Positions 1 to 10,868 of a stretch of DNA of 64,000 bases are shown here, one piece after another (the stretch's first letter is position 1; each line of letters starts with the position of its first letter). The notes below the pieces were generated by a model. That model had not been told where the DNA came from. It worked only from the letters and a program-made list of their open reading frames with translations, and made no database searches. The stretch lies in assembly GCA_034440635.1 (NCBI GenBank), contig JAOTON010000896.1:1867001-1931000 (forward strand). Direction: 5' to 3'. This DNA comes from Lepas anatifera (lineage: Eukaryota; Arthropoda; Thecostraca; Lepadidae). The position numbers and the translations under genes are program-made.

Positions 1-12
1 TAAAAAAAACAC

Positions 13-13
<1 letters not shown>

Positions 14-56
<43 letters not shown>

Positions 57-62
57 GAGAGG
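14..62. repeat. (GA)n microsatellite
   Basis: An almost pure GA dinucleotide run with one GATA interruption near position 51. It is a simple repeat with no further signal. Confidence 0.95.
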
Positions 63-691
63 GAGTATGAATGCAGGGTATAAGATACAGTAGTCAAAAC
101 AGTCATATCAACAGAAACAAGTTTGCGTCTAATCCAACCAAACATAAGCGCCACCACCGGCAACAAAGTGGGGGGGGGGCAGCCGAACTGCAACCTGATG
201 CTGACAAAAACTTTCCACATTAGGTCGAAAAACTTTTCGAATTTGGGCTCCTCGTTTCCTTCCGCAGTGGCTGGTTGTAAGAATGTCCAGTTTTCTCCCA
301 TTTTAACTGCGATCAGGAAATTTTTGGCCTGGCCTCCTGGCCCCCCTTTTCTGACGCTTATGCAACCAAAGGCCCCGACGATGTAATTTGCAGTCGCAGC
401 GGTATTCTGAAAGACAAAACCATCGTTACAAGGGTAATTTAAAAAGAGTGTGGGATGCTGCACAGTTGCTTTCTCAAATACAACACGTAAAGGGCTTATT
501 TTGCCTTTAATATGCAATCTACACCAAACTCAGTAAAAAAATTAAATGGAAGTCGCCACCGAAAAGATAACGCAAAATTTAGAATCACCTCTTTTCATAC
601 TGTGAACAAGCAAAACGCAGTATGGTTTTTCATTTGTGAGATATTTTCGATTACCTGTTGGTCAGATACCATAGATACTAACGTTATAACG
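63..691. other. No gene recognised
   Basis: Unique-looking sequence with a poly-G stretch near 170. An open frame of 87 codons (123-386) has no motif I recognise and is open on the opposite strand too, so I do not call it a gene. Confidence 0.5.
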
Positions 692-1810
692 TTAACCTTT
701 GCCCAGGTGGGGGTCTTTTTAGACCCCCCTCGGGGTTTTCCGAAGTGACCGAAAAACGGCGGCGCGCTACGCCGCCTAACTCAGTCTAGCTGTTCCTTCA
801 TCATTTTTACATCTTTGCTAGAAATTTTAGCTCAAGGTCATATCAGGTCAGGTCACCAGGCCAAATGAAGTGACCTCACCTAAAAAATGCTTAGGACTGC
901 ATAACTAAAAGGAGGGTTGATCGATCAAGTTGAAACTCATACCACATATTGCACCCACCAGGAGCTACAACATATGTTGTAGGATTTTTTATATTGGTGA
1001 CCTGGAGTCATGTACAGAGCATGACCTCTCCATAGCAAATGCATGGGGAAAATCACGAAATGAGTTTTTCTCAGTGAAGTGTTTTTCTCCATGAATTTTG
1101 AAACTTTTATTTTGTCACCAAACTGTTTGTATGGTCACTGCAAGTCAAATTATATACATCATGACTATACCATGTCAAGTTGGGTCAAACTGTTGACCTG
1201 GTTCAGGTCAAATTTTAAATTGGACCTGGCATAGCAATATCATATATCATTCGATTCGTTTTGACGACGATTCGTATTGAAGAAAGAATCGCAATAGTGC
1301 ATCAACTATGGTTGCATCTTGCTGATTTGGAAATTATTAGCGAAAAAGGAAACGCGCCTATGCATAGGTGGCTATCGACATTCCCAAACGCATTCCCAAT
1401 GTTCAGTGAACTGCAGTTCCCTATAGGCTTTGACCTGAGCCGAAAATAATTGGCACTGCATTGAAAGAACAACTCAAGATCTTTCGAATTATATTCAGAA
1501 AATGTTTCTAGCTATCACAGTTTCTGAGATATATGAGGTTTTCATAGTACTATGAAGTACTAAGTATGAAGTATGAAGTTTCTAGTACTAGGTGTACTTA
1601 CACCTCATATTAGCGGTTTTGACCTCTAGTGACATTGATATTGACGTGACGAGAAAAATGGCCGAAATATTTTCGATATCATTTTCGAAAAGCTTTCGAT
1701 TGGCGTTTTTCTCTTTTTTTCTACCTCTCTTAGTTTTTAGATCGTGGGGTTTCTTTAGCCCCTCCACCAGGGCGAAGGTAGCTCGTACCCGCCACCAGGG
1801 CAAAGGTTAA
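692..1810. mobile_element. Complete piggyBac-like non-autonomous element, 1119 bp
   Basis: The left end reads TTAACCTTTGCCCAGGTGG and the right end reads CCACCAGGGCAAAGGTTAA, so the termini are inverted and both abut TTAA. TTAA targets and TTAACCYTTKSC-like ends are known for the piggyBac superfamily. Inside is a GC-rich hairpin (about 757-776), then many TGACCT/AGGTCA hexamers (840-880, 1000-1030, 1180-1215, 1618-1650). No transposase frame of useful length is present, so this is a MITE-like passenger. The internal order (hairpin, CATCATTTTTAC block, GGTCAGGTCACC block, TGACCTCTCCAT block) matches the elements at 7441, 10048, 17663 and 47192. Confidence 0.8.
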
Positions 1811-1820
1811 ACTTTATTTT

Positions 1821-2458
1821 TTGGCCTGCGGAGAATCCCATGCTTCGTAACCACAGCAGCTAGCGACTCAGCGTTTTCACCAATCGAATCGGCGTGGTCT
1901 CAACTGGGATATTCTTGAGTTTCATTTTGATCCCTCATAAATACCAACGTTGTAACATTACGTAAACATTAATTTTTGGTCTGCGGAGAAATCCATGTTT
2001 CGTAACCACAGCAGCTAGCGACTCGCTGTTTTCACCAATAGAATTGGCGTGGTCTGAAACGGGGTATTCTTGAGTTTCTATTTCTGTTCTATCATTATTG
2101 AGATTGTATTGGTGAAAACCATTGGCAGATCTAGGGTTGCCGATCGGCGGGAGGACACCTTCCTGGGGGTGTCATCCAGACCAGTGGACGCCAATTTTGA
2201 CCGGCTAAACCTATCAGGTGGGTGCAAAATCCTATCGGTGGGTGCCAATTTTTGCACTCTGATAGGCTGGGGGTGGGAAGCAGCATTTCTGGGGGGGGGT
2301 GTCTTCGACCTTAAAAGGGGGCCCTGTTACCATTTCAGGGGGCGGCGAGGGTCGATGGGGGCACGTGCCCACTTTGCTCCCCCTTGGATCCGCCTATGGT
2401 GAAAACAGCGAGTCGCACGCTGCTGTGGTTTTGGAGCATGAGTTTCTCCGCCTGCCAA
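1821..2458. repeat. Short repeat: two direct copies and one inverted, split copy
   Basis: A ~100-bp unit occurs at 1821-1923 and 1976-2078, with shared core CAGCAGCTAGCGACTC. An inverted partial copy runs from about 2108 to 2458 and is split by the hAT-type MITE at 2120-2398. The intact copies therefore show the pre-insertion state of that MITE. Confidence 0.75.
2120..2398. mobile_element. hAT-type MITE, copy 1, with 8-bp TSD
   Basis: The element begins CATTGGCAGATCT and ends GGATCCGCCTATG, so the termini are inverted (consensus CATAGGCGGATCC). It is flanked on both sides by GTGAAAAC (2112-2119 and 2399-2406). Intact copies of the surrounding repeat carry a single GTTTTCAC, confirming an 8-bp target duplication, which is typical of hAT. 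Related copies lie at 35234-35472 and, reversed, at 50248-50503. The interior is GC-rich with GGTGGGYGCC motifs and no coding capacity. Confidence 0.85.
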
Positions 2459-2461
2459 ATA

Positions 2462-3066
2462 TTAACACGCGGATTGACGGGGGTCTGAGCCACCTTCGCC
2501 TTGACGGGGGGGGGGTGGGTACACGCCCCCCCAAGATCTCGAGAACTGCGCTAGGTAGCGAAAAAACGGTAAACGGCGTTGGATAGCCCATCCACTTCTC
2601 CATCGAAAATATTGAAGCAATTTTTTATCAGGTCACATTTAAGGTCACTAGAGGTCAAAACATGCCGTCATAGGGGTAGCATGTAAATCAAGATTTTCGG
2701 CCATTACATCTGAACAAGCAAAGATAGAGCAAAACGATTTGAACTGTATGAATCCTCGCAGCAAACCAAATCGAATGATATATAATATGGCCTTGCTTTG
2801 TCAAATCGAGCATATGACCTGACTTGCGGTCAGGCCAAGGTCAAATTGGGTAAAATGCATACCATTAGAACTGCAATGACGAGGCAAATCTAATGCAGTT
2901 GAAATAAATGCTTTATCTTTATTCATTACTGAGTTATTCAGTTAAAACCATTTTCCCATGTATTTCCAATGGAGAGGTCATGGCTCGTACCTGACCTTAG
3001 GTCATCGATATAAAAAATACTGGAACATATTTTAGAGAACTCGGTGGGGCCATTGTGTGATATGAA
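2462..3066. mobile_element. Truncated TTAA element (CACGCG family)
   Basis: The left terminus TTAACACGCGGATTGACGGG matches the end of the intact element at 7441-8291. The body follows that element for about 600 bp: a GGTAAACGGCG block, AGGTCA clusters and a TGACCTTAGGTCA everted repeat near 2993. It stops abruptly near 3066, where LINE sequence begins. The second terminus is missing, so this is a partial copy created by recombination or deletion rather than a clean insertion. Confidence 0.75.
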
Positions 3067-4145
3067 GTTCCAATGAGGATGCCGTAATAGCGATGAGTTA
3101 CTTGCGATACTTGTTTTTCCCAGGTCAGGGCTGAGTCGACGTAGACACCGAGGATCTTAGCATATGATGTGGGTTTGATGAGGGTGTTACCGAACTGAAT
3201 AGTGAGGTTCGGGTCACACCTGTTCCGGTTCGGTTTTACCACGAGAAGCTCAGTTTTGCTGGGGTTTACTTTGAGCCGATTCTGAGTAAACCAGTCGTGG
3301 GCTAGTCTAAGCGTACTTTCCACACGCAGTTTTAGGTGGCAGATGTTTGCCACAGTGTCTGAGTCTAGGAACTGTGCATCATCTGCGTACATGATGAGCT
3401 TGCCCGAAGACAAGTGAGATGCCAGGTCATTTGTGAGAATCAAAAACAACTTTGGTCCCAGGAGTGAGCCTTGGACCACGCCGTGCGTCACTGGTAGTGA
3501 CCCAGCTCTGCCTCCCTGGATCTTTTGAGTCCTATTTGATAGCCAGTCCTTGAACCAGTGTTTGTATATGCCATTTCACCCTAGCTTCTGGAGTAGGCGC
3601 GAGTGTTCCACGCTGTCAAACGCGCGCGATGTGTCAGCTGTTAAGAGGGTGGTGACGTGTCCTTGATCCATGCTGTCGGAGATGAAATTAACCGTTTCTA
3701 GCATTACTGTTTCAGTTGAATGTCCCGATCTGAGACCGTGCTGGTTATCGCACAGTATGAGGTTTTTCTCGAGATAGGACGATAGTTGGAGACATACTAC
3801 CTTCTCGCACAGTTTGCTAACCACACTAAGGATAGAAATTGGCCGGAAGTTCCCGGGATCACTGCGGTCGCCTTTTTTGTAGAGTGGGATCACTGAGGCC
3901 TCCTTCCACTGTGGAGGTACCTCGCCAGTACGCAGTGAACAGTTAAAGACGTTTTGAAGATGTGGACCAACAACTGCGAAAGTTGATCTTAGCATCTGGA
4001 TCGTAATGCCATTATTCTCACAAGCACGTGAGCTGCCCATGCGTTTCAGTGCATTCCATAGATCGGGAAGGGTGACAGGTTGCACTCGGAAGGCGTCAGA
4101 GCAAACTCTTGGAGGTCTTGGTCTTAGCGTCACCCCTTGAGGCAC
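3067..4145 (-). pseudogene. LINE reverse transcriptase, broken
   Basis: RT palm motifs are readable in order on the minus strand. VPPQWKEASVIPLYKKGDRS and NFRPISILSVVSKLCEK correspond to the N-terminal RT motifs. ADTSRAFDSVEHSRLL holds the first catalytic Asp, VVQGSLLGPKLFLILTND is the template-grip motif, and IMYADDAQFLD holds the catalytic YADD. One in-frame TGA (about 3576-3578) interrupts the frame between ...LLQKLG and NGIYKHWFKDW; both sides are otherwise in the same frame. The C-terminus is lost at about 3066, after ...QVTHRYYGIL, beyond which the frame reads into MITE DNA. The enzyme would have carried out target-primed reverse transcription in the nucleus; this copy cannot be functional. 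Confidence 0.85.
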
Positions 4146-4344
4146 AGCGGAAAGCGCTGCTGAAACATCTACGCCAGCTTCGACAAAATGATGGTTTAGT
4201 TTGTCTGCCCAATCACGGTAACTGAGATGGAGTGGCTCGGTCTTTGGTTCAGGTTTCTTGGATGCCAGGAAGTATTTTCTTATATCGGTCCATATTTTTG
4301 AGGATTCGCTTCGGATAGAGTTGGCGAAATACTCAGAGCTGGCC

Positions 4345-4530
4345 TTAAGCAGGGCTTTTGTTGACGGAATTTCTGCATTTACGATAGGCTTGCAGTTTCT
4401 CTATGTCTCTACAGTCTCGGTCTCTCGCTCCCCTGGCTTGGTCCCGCCGAGTCATGCACTCCATCAGCTGTTCGTTTTTGATAAGCCAGGGAGCGGATGG
4501 ATGCCTTAACCGCATGGTTTTAAGAGACAT
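4345..4530 (-). pseudogene. LINE linker between endonuclease and RT
   Basis: A 61-codon minus-strand frame contains PWLIKNEQLMECMTRRDQA followed by DIEKLQAYRKCRNSVN. This is the typical linker of CR1/Jockey elements (PW.....L...R..A....... Y...RN). It lies between the endonuclease and RT segments but in a shifted frame relative to them, another sign of decay. Confidence 0.65.
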
Positions 4531-4695
4531 GTGCTTGTCAATTTGGGGCTGCCATGCTTCGTACCAGGCGTTCCATTTTTCAGTGATAGTTTCAGCCTGG
4601 TAAAGTTGGCTCCAGTCTGCCTCAAGGAGGTCCAGACAGAGGGCATCGTAGTTTACCCTCCTGGTGGGGTGGATGGTGGTCGTCTCTGCCTGTCG

Positions 4696-5305
4696 TCATA
4701 CCCGTTTCATATCGATGTTAGCTGCAACTAGGTCGTGATCACTGATTTTGCACTTGATGACCCGAGGGTCGTGAACTAGGTCTGGTCTACTTGTAACAAT
4801 ATGATCGATTAGAGTTGATGTTGTATCTGTGGTCCGGGTTGGTGAAGATATCAGTTGCTGAAGGGTAAGCTCTTCCAGTATCTGCGTGTATTTCCGGACT
4901 CCTGCTACTCCAGGTTTTAGTAGGTCAAGATTCATGTCACCAAATACATAAAGAGGATACTTTTTCAACAAAAAACGTGAGCTGATGATGAAGGTCATCC
5001 AAAACGGTAAAGGTACTTGAAGCAGGGGGTCGGTATAGAATTCCCAGGATGAAAGGTGAATTACAGTTAAACTGCAGCAATAAAGCCTCTAGAGTTGAAG
5101 GTACCATCAGTACATCTGCCTTCATCCAGTCTCTATATAGGACGCACACTCCACCCCCATGGAAGAACGGTCGCGTCTCTCCATGACATAGCCGGGTAAA
5201 GTGAGATATTTGTTCGTTGTGAAGACTTTCTCCTTTTGAGTTTAAACAAGTTGATGGGGCTTTCGACCTGTATTTCAGGCCTTCGCCAGCAGTTAAGAAG
5301 CACAA
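4696..5305 (-). pseudogene. LINE apurinic-type endonuclease, frameshifted
   Basis: Two overlapping minus-strand frames (5305-4937 and 4998-4696) together cover an exonuclease-endonuclease-phosphatase domain. Visible pieces: HGGGVCVLYRD, PFILGILYRPP, GDMNLDLL (the GDFN-like motif), LIDHIVTSRPDLV, and the terminal ISDHDLV with the catalytic His. The frame changes near 4940-4998. The N-terminal part with the first metal-binding Asn/Glu is not seen. In an intact element this domain nicks the genomic target. Confidence 0.8.
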
Positions 5306-5330
5306 TTCAAAAACAATCCTGATACAAATG

Positions 5331-5784
5331 GTGTTAAATGCGCTAAATATTTCAAATCTGAAAGCTCAAAGTTAAGAGGACAACACACCTCTAGCTGGAA
5401 AATTACAAATGGAAATAACTTTACTAAATCAAACAATTAAATACAGTCAATGACATAGAACCATATCTGACAAAATATAATTCGATAAAACGGTGACACT
5501 TTTACCGTAGATTGTGCAAGAGCAACATTAAAGTGTAACCAACAAAGTTCAATGATACAGTGTTATTATAAGTGCATTATGCATGAAGTAACTTTAACGT
5601 GGCTTACATTATGAAATGAAAGTGCACACTAGCAATAGCACAGGAGAATCTATACATAATTTTAGGAAACAGTTGAACAGAGGAAACAATAGTAAGTACG
5701 TTCTAGGTTCAATCCAGGAGCACCTCAACGGCTACCGCGGCGAATGATAGGCAGCCACCGGTCTGGAAGCCGTGTTCCTGAGTT
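5331..5784. other. AT-rich stretch, no gene
   Basis: AT-rich sequence between the LINE and the Penelope-like remnant. It may contain the Penelope 3' flank near 5700-5784. No frame, hairpin or repeat is recognised. Confidence 0.4.
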
Positions 5785-6680
5785 TCAGTTGACGTTGGAG
5801 TCATTTGGTGATATTATGATAGGCTCACGACGGCCAATAGTTCTTATGTAGGCCGATTCTAGTAGAAGTCTCAGGTGGTAGTTTGTCTCAGGATGGAGGA
5901 TGTGGGCTTGGTCGAATTTTGGAGTGCATTGTGTGTGTTCGCTGACGGCTGATGTTTTTGATTGGGTACGGATAGATCTTTTCCAGCTGTCTTCATGCTC
6001 TTTCACTCTCACGGGCAGAGCACGTGCCTTGAGCTCCAGTCTTCTGCTGACATTGGTGATGATGGTGTGGATTGTGGTACTTGGGTAGCCCTGTTGTTCG
6101 TACTTCCTTGGTGACAAACTGAAGCTCCTTTTGTCGGTCTCTCGAGGTGGTACAATATCTAAATGCTCTTACCGTGTCCGATTCGATTGCTGATGTCAGA
6201 TATCGCAGCTCAGTGTATGACATAAATGGTGCAACTTTATTGGTGGCACATGCTCTTCGGTAGACTTTGGTCTTGGAGTTGTTTTCTGTTCTTGTTATGG
6301 AGATGTCTAGAAATGGGAGCTGTCCAGCTTGTTCTACTTCAAGAGTCAATTTGATGTTGACGTCCTTGGTGTTCAGTTTCTCAACCCAAGTGTGCAAGGC
6401 TTCATCAGTGCCCTCAAATAGAATGAGGTAGTCATCCGCATAGCGGCAGAAGTGGATAACTGTGCTTCCGCAAGCTGACGCCAGTTCTTGTAGGTCTTTC
6501 TCCCACATTCCCATAAAGATGTCGGCTACAAGTGGAGAGTAGCTTTTGCCCATGGTCAGGCCTTTGGTCTGTCTAAACCAGCGCTGCTTGCCGTCGTCTT
6601 CAACCACAGCGTGACAGTTTCTGATTGACAAGTCAAGTAAGTCCGCCACAGAGTCCCTGAAAACACTTTCTATCGCATAT
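5785..6680 (-). pseudogene. Penelope-like element: RT palm plus GIY-YIG C-terminal remnant
   Basis: The minus-strand frame 6784-5993 reads like a Penelope RT from about 6675 downward. QTKGLTMGKSYSPLVADI is the grip motif, CRYADDYLILFEG is the catalytic YADD, and GQLPFLDISITRTEN and KVYRRACAT are the Penelope-specific motif after the palm (LPFLD...VYRK). A frameshift near 6100 leads into 6117-5785, where VRVKEHEDSW, SAVSEH and ETNYHLRLLLESAYIR resemble the C-terminal half of the GIY-YIG endonuclease. The N-terminal RT fingers, first catalytic Asp and GIY...YIG core are missing. Non-functional. Confidence 0.75.
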
Positions 6681-6820
6681 TTTATAAATGATTTTTGGGG
6701 CCTACCGACGCCAGGGTCATATGGCGTCGCCAACTCTTTCGCTGTTGAGAGGAGCCCAGCTTGCTCCTTGTTCAGGGAAGCCACCGGGCCTTGATCCCGG
6801 GTCGGCTACGTGGAAGTCAT

Positions 6821-7135
6821 CTACGCTGACCACTCCTCTACCGCGCCCCCGCAGATTACATAACCGAGAAGAGGTCCTACACTACGAAACGTATTCACAG
6901 TCAGACCCAGGAACCCGTCTAGGCCACAGAGGATGAATGGGATCAATGTGCACACACCTACCTTCAGGGGTGGTTTGCCGCTGCCACCAGTGTTACGTTG
7001 TCGTCGTGCCTGTAAAGACTGACTGCTGGACCGCCGTCTATGCCTATTTCTCGACTCTTTTACACCCTTTACACACTGACGATACCGACATTCACTATTA
7101 CCAACTCTTAGTCCCACTCTACATTTAGAACACAT
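6821..7135 (-). other. 104-codon ORF of unknown meaning, duplicated at 13220-13534
   Basis: Minus-strand frame with a Cys/Arg-rich start (CSKCR, RYRQC, RNRHRRRSS) and a hydrophobic second half. The inverted copy encodes nearly the same peptide, but this follows from the DNA duplication and is not independent evidence for coding. It sits head-to-head with the LINE RT. Not recognised; it could be part of a retroelement ORF1 or chance. Confidence 0.25.
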
Positions 7136-7202
7136 TCAACTGCACCACGTGGGCATAATGCTTAGGTTAGAGGTAGCCAGTAAGGTAGTGTAGAGGTAGC
7201 CA

Positions 7203-8880
7203 GTGTATCATTGCCACGACATCCCGTTCTTGATAATTCATTCTAAAACACGGTTTTCTCCCAAATTCAACATGGTTTTCTATAATCGTTTTCTCCCAAA
7301 TCGTTCTTGCACCTCTAATTTGGCTGTATTCCTAGAACATTGCTGGAACTCTATTCAGGAGGGTGTGCAAACAGATGCAGTGTATACAGACTATTCCTCT
7401 GCATTTACTAGTGTCAATCATTCACTTCTGCTACATAAACTTAACACGCGCATTGACGGGGTCTGAGCCACCTTCGCATTGACGGGGGGCGGGTACCCGC
7501 CCCCCCCTAAGATCTCGAGAACCACGGTAGGTAGCGAAAAACGGTAAACGGCGTTGGGCTGCCCATCCACTTCTCCATCGAAAACATTTGAACCATTTTT
7601 TGTCAGGTCACATTTAAGGTCACGAGAGGTCAAAACATGCCCGTCATAGGGATAACATGTAAATTCAGTTTTTCGGCCATTAAATCTGAACAAGTAAAGA
7701 TAGAGCAAAACGACTTAAACTTTATGAATCCTCTTAGCAAGCCGAATCGAATGATATATAATTTGACCTTGCTAGGTCAAATCAAGGATTTGACCTGACC
7801 TGAGGTCAGGTCAGGGTCAAATTATATAAATTGCATATCATTAGAACCGCAAAGCCCAGGCGAGTCTAATGCAGCTAAAATAAATGCTTTATCACCATCT
7901 GTTACTGAGTTATTCCGTAAAAACCATTTTTCCCATGTATTTCCAATGGAGAGGTCATGCCTCGTACCTGACCTTAGGTCATCGATATCAAAAATACCGG
8001 AACATATTTTAGAGAACTCGGTGGGGCCATTATGTGATATGAGTTTCAATCGGATAAGTTCACCCTGCTCCGACTTATGCCATCTTAAACTTTTTTTTGA
8101 GGTTGGGTCACTTGACCTGTAATGGTGACCTGACCTGAGATGGCCTAACCTTAAAATTTTCACAGAAGTTGCAAAAATGATAAGGGAAAAGGTATACCAA
8201 GTACGGCGGCGCTACGCGCCGCCGTTTTTCTGCTATCTCCGAAAAACCCGAGGGGGGGCGGGTACCCGCCCCCCGTCAATGCGCGTGTTAAGATGTTCAA
8301 CATAACCGGACGCGCCCACCCCTGGATAGAATCCTATCTCACTGACCGTCGGCAGCGGGTTGTGCTTGACGGGACAGCTTCTGAGTGGTGTGCCGTTCAT
8401 CCAGGTGTGCCAGAAGGCAGTGTATGTGGTCCCTTGTTCATCTGCTTCACGGCAGACCTCCCTACCATCATCGGCACTAATTGAATTAGTTGTGCTGACG
8501 ACATAAAACTGTATCATCGCATTTCTTCACCTGCTGATTCCGAGGCTCTTCAGGCCGACATTAACAAACTATCTGACTGGTCAAGAACCTGGCGCTTAAC
8601 ATTAAATCCTTCAAAATGCAACACCATAACATTTTCTCTCCGCAAAACCCCCCTCCTCATCACATACCTGCTTGATGGAACGCCCTTGGAACATCGCTCA
8701 GAGGCTCGAGACCTCGGAATAATACTGGACATAAAACTTACCTTTACGCCGCATATTGATGCCATTATTGCAAAATCGCACAAAATGTTGGGTCTCGTCA
8801 TACGCAGTATGCAGATTTCCCAGAAAAATAGACGCACTCGTTTCAACCACAAAACATTGAATTGTGCTTACTATGCCCTA
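7203..8880 (+). pseudogene. Second LINE RT (left copy), split by a TTAA element
   Basis: Plus-strand RT of a second CR1/Jockey-like LINE. 7203-7440 encodes FLPNRSCTSNLAVFLEHCWN and TDAVYTDYSSAFTSVNHSLL (motif with catalytic Asp). The frame is then broken by the TTAA element and resumes at 8292 with HPWIESYLTDRRQRV and GVPEGSVCGPLFICF (grip motif). A TGA at 8482-8484 precedes CADDIKLYHR, where Cys replaces the usual Tyr/Phe of the ADD box. Downstream come LTLNPSKCNTITFS and LEHRSEARDLGIILD (thumb). The 3' part is cut off at 8881 by another truncated element. Dead copy. Confidence 0.85.
7441..8291. mobile_element. Complete TTAA element, CACGCG family, 851 bp
   Basis: Ends are TTAACACGCGCATTGACGGG and, inverted, CGTCAATGCGCGTGTTAA, with TTAA on both sides (7441-7444, 8288-8291). 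The inverted copy of this LINE has one uninterrupted TTAA at the same place (12911-12914), so target site and duplication are demonstrated within the window. The interior has a terminal GGGCGGGTACCCGCCC palindrome, a GC hairpin near 8203-8225, and many AGGTCA/TGACCT hexamers including TGACCTTAGGTCA near 7970 and a TGACCTGAGGTCA cluster near 7793. No transposase. Most likely a piggyBac-type MITE by target; a named family cannot be given. Confidence 0.9.
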
Positions 8881-8881
8881 T

Positions 8882-9433
8882 GTTCCAGTATTTTTTATAT
8901 CATTGACCTAAGATCAGGTACGAGGTACGTGGTTTTAACTAAATAGATTGGTAATGGATGGTGATGCAGTGTTTATTTTAGCTTCATTAGGTTGGCCTTG
9001 TCTTTACGACTCTAATGATATGCATTTTGGCCTAATATTACTTTGACCTGACCTCAAGTCAGATTATAGGACATATTTGACCTGATTTTACCTAGAAATG
9101 TAATGTTATATATTATTCGATTTGGCTTGGTGCGAGGACACCAAAAGTTAGGATACCAATAGTTTTGCTCTATTTTTACTTGTTCAGATGAAATGACCGA
9201 AAACCTTTATTTATATGTTACTATGACGGCATATTTTGGTCTCCAGTGACCTTAAATGTAACCTAACAAAAAATGGTTCAAATATTTTCGATGGAGAATC
9301 GGATGGGCTACCCAACGCCGTTTACTGTTTTTTGCTACCTAGCGTGGTTCTCGAGATCTTAGGGTGAGGGGGCGGGTACCCAGCCCCTCGTTAAAGCGGA
9401 GGTGGCTCAGACCCCCGTCAATGCGCGTGTTAA
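8882..9433. mobile_element. Truncated CACGCG-family TTAA element
   Basis: Only the right terminus is present (CCCGTCAATGCGCGTG then TTAA at 9430-9433). The body matches the element at 20215-21029 (GTGGTTTTAACTAAAT, CATTTTGATTT-like blocks) and carries TGACCT/AGGTCA hexamers. Its left edge coincides with the point where the LINE RT loses homology to its inverted copy, so the LINE was cut here by rearrangement. Confidence 0.8.
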
Positions 9434-10047
9434 TCCATGAACTATGCAGAAATATGCGCTTAGATATTCCACAAAAAAAACTTAGCTAGTCAATTTAAGA
9501 GCTGCATTAACACAGATGGGCGTGGGCTGGAAGTTTCGTTTATTTGTACTTATTTCACGGTTTGTACTTACCCTTGAAGATGAAAATGCAAGCTCCGACA
9601 AATGCAAAAATGAGCAGACTGGGGCACGTTTGGAGCTTCGCGATATGTCTTGCTTGCTTTCTGTAAAATACACACCATAGTTGTTATCTCATACAGTTGA
9701 TTGTGTGAGTATGAATAAAAACAAATGCTTAAAACATTGGTAAACACAAGTTCATTTGAAGTGGCCTCGGGCTTCGTGCAATTTTATACTCTTTTAAAAT
9801 ATTCTCATTTTCTTAGGCAAGAGTATGTTGATACTGGAGAACCCAAAAAAACTCCAAATTTCATTTGTATTACTGTTCAAAACATTCGCCTTAAGTGATT
9901 TTTACATATGGTATGCGTAAAGGGCTGCCCTTCGAATAAATTTGTATAACAAATACAGATCGAAGAGGAGCAAATGGGGTGATCACCCACCCCTTTAGGT
10001 CCACAGACGCGCCCCCTGTCCGCTTCGGGTGCCAAAAGCACCTATTG
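9434..10047. other. No gene recognised
   Basis: Unique-looking sequence between two TTAA elements. No motif or repeat was recognised; a 63-codon minus frame at 9482-9673 carries nothing distinctive. Confidence 0.4.
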
Positions 10048-10868
10048 TTAACACGCGCATTGACGGGGGGCGGGTACCCGCCCCCTCGGGTTTTTCGGAG
10101 ATAGAGAAAAACGGCGGCGCGTAGCGCCGCCGTACTTGGTATACCTTTTCCTCATCATTTTTACAACTTCTGTGAAAATTTTAAGGTTAGGTCATCTCAG
10201 GTGAGGTCACCATTACAGGTCAAGTGACCCGACCTCAAAAAGTTTAAGATGGCATAAGTCGGAGCAGGGTGAACTTATCCGATTGAAACTCATATCACAT
10301 AATGGCCCCACCGAGTTCTCTAAAATATGTTCCGGTATTTTTGATATCGATGACCTAAGGTCAGGTACGAGGCATGACCTCTCCATTGGAAATACATGGG
10401 AAAATGGTTTTTACGGAATAACTCAGTAACGGATGGTGATAGAGCATTTATTTTAGCTGCATGAGACTCGCCTGGGCTTTGCGGTTCTAATGATATGCAT
10501 TTTATATAATTTGACCCTGACCTGACCTCAGGTCAGGTCAAATCCTTGATTTGACCTAGCAAGGTCAAATTATATATCATTCGATTCGGCTTGCTAAGAG
10601 GATTCATATAGTTCAGTCGTTTTGTCTATCTTTACTTGTTCAGATTTAATGGCCGAAAACTGAATTTACATGTTATCCCTATGACGGGCATGTTTTGACC
10701 TCTCGTGACCTTAAATGTGACCTGACAAAAAATGGTTCAAATGTTTTCGATGGAAGTAGAGGGCAGCCCAACGCCGTTTACAGTTTTTCGCTACCTACCG
10801 TGGTTCTCGAGATCTTAGGGGCGGGTACCGCCCCCGTCTGCGAGTGGCTCGCCCCGTAATGGTGTTAA
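10048..10868. mobile_element. TTAA element, CACGCG family, nearly complete
   Basis: Left end TTAACACGCGCATTGACGGG (TTAA 10048-10051) followed by the GGGCGGGTACCCGCCC palindrome. The right end is decayed (GCCCCGTAATGGTG, then TTAA 10865-10868). The GC hairpin GGCGGCGCGTAGCGCCGCC is at about 10112-10130. By eye there are about 15 AGGTCA/TGACCT hexamers, including TGACCTAAGGTCAGG (10350-10365) and the cluster at 10515-10565. Orientation is opposite to the element at 7441. Confidence 0.85.

Larger units (their letters stand above)
3067..5330 (-). mobile_element. CR1/Jockey-like LINE fragment (EN + RT)
   Basis: Minus-strand non-LTR retrotransposon remnant with the usual order of apurinic-type endonuclease, linker and reverse transcriptase. 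It lacks the C-terminal part of the RT and any 3' UTR or tail, because it ends inside the RT thumb at the junction with the truncated TTAA element. Several frameshifts and one in-frame stop show it is dead. Upstream of the endonuclease (above ~5330) no ORF1 is visible. Assignment to the CR1/Jockey group is by general look of the RT; the precise clade is not established. Confidence 0.8.
6674..8881. repeat. Left arm of inverted segmental duplication
   Basis: The sequence from ATCGCATATTTTATAAATG at about 6673 to ...CTTACTATGCCCT at about 8880 is repeated in reverse complement at 12306-13683. Without the 851-bp TTAA element (7441-8291) the arm is ~1.36 kb, against ~1.38 kb on the right. Both arms share the same in-frame TGA in the LINE RT, so they are copies of one already dead locus. 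Confidence 0.9.
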
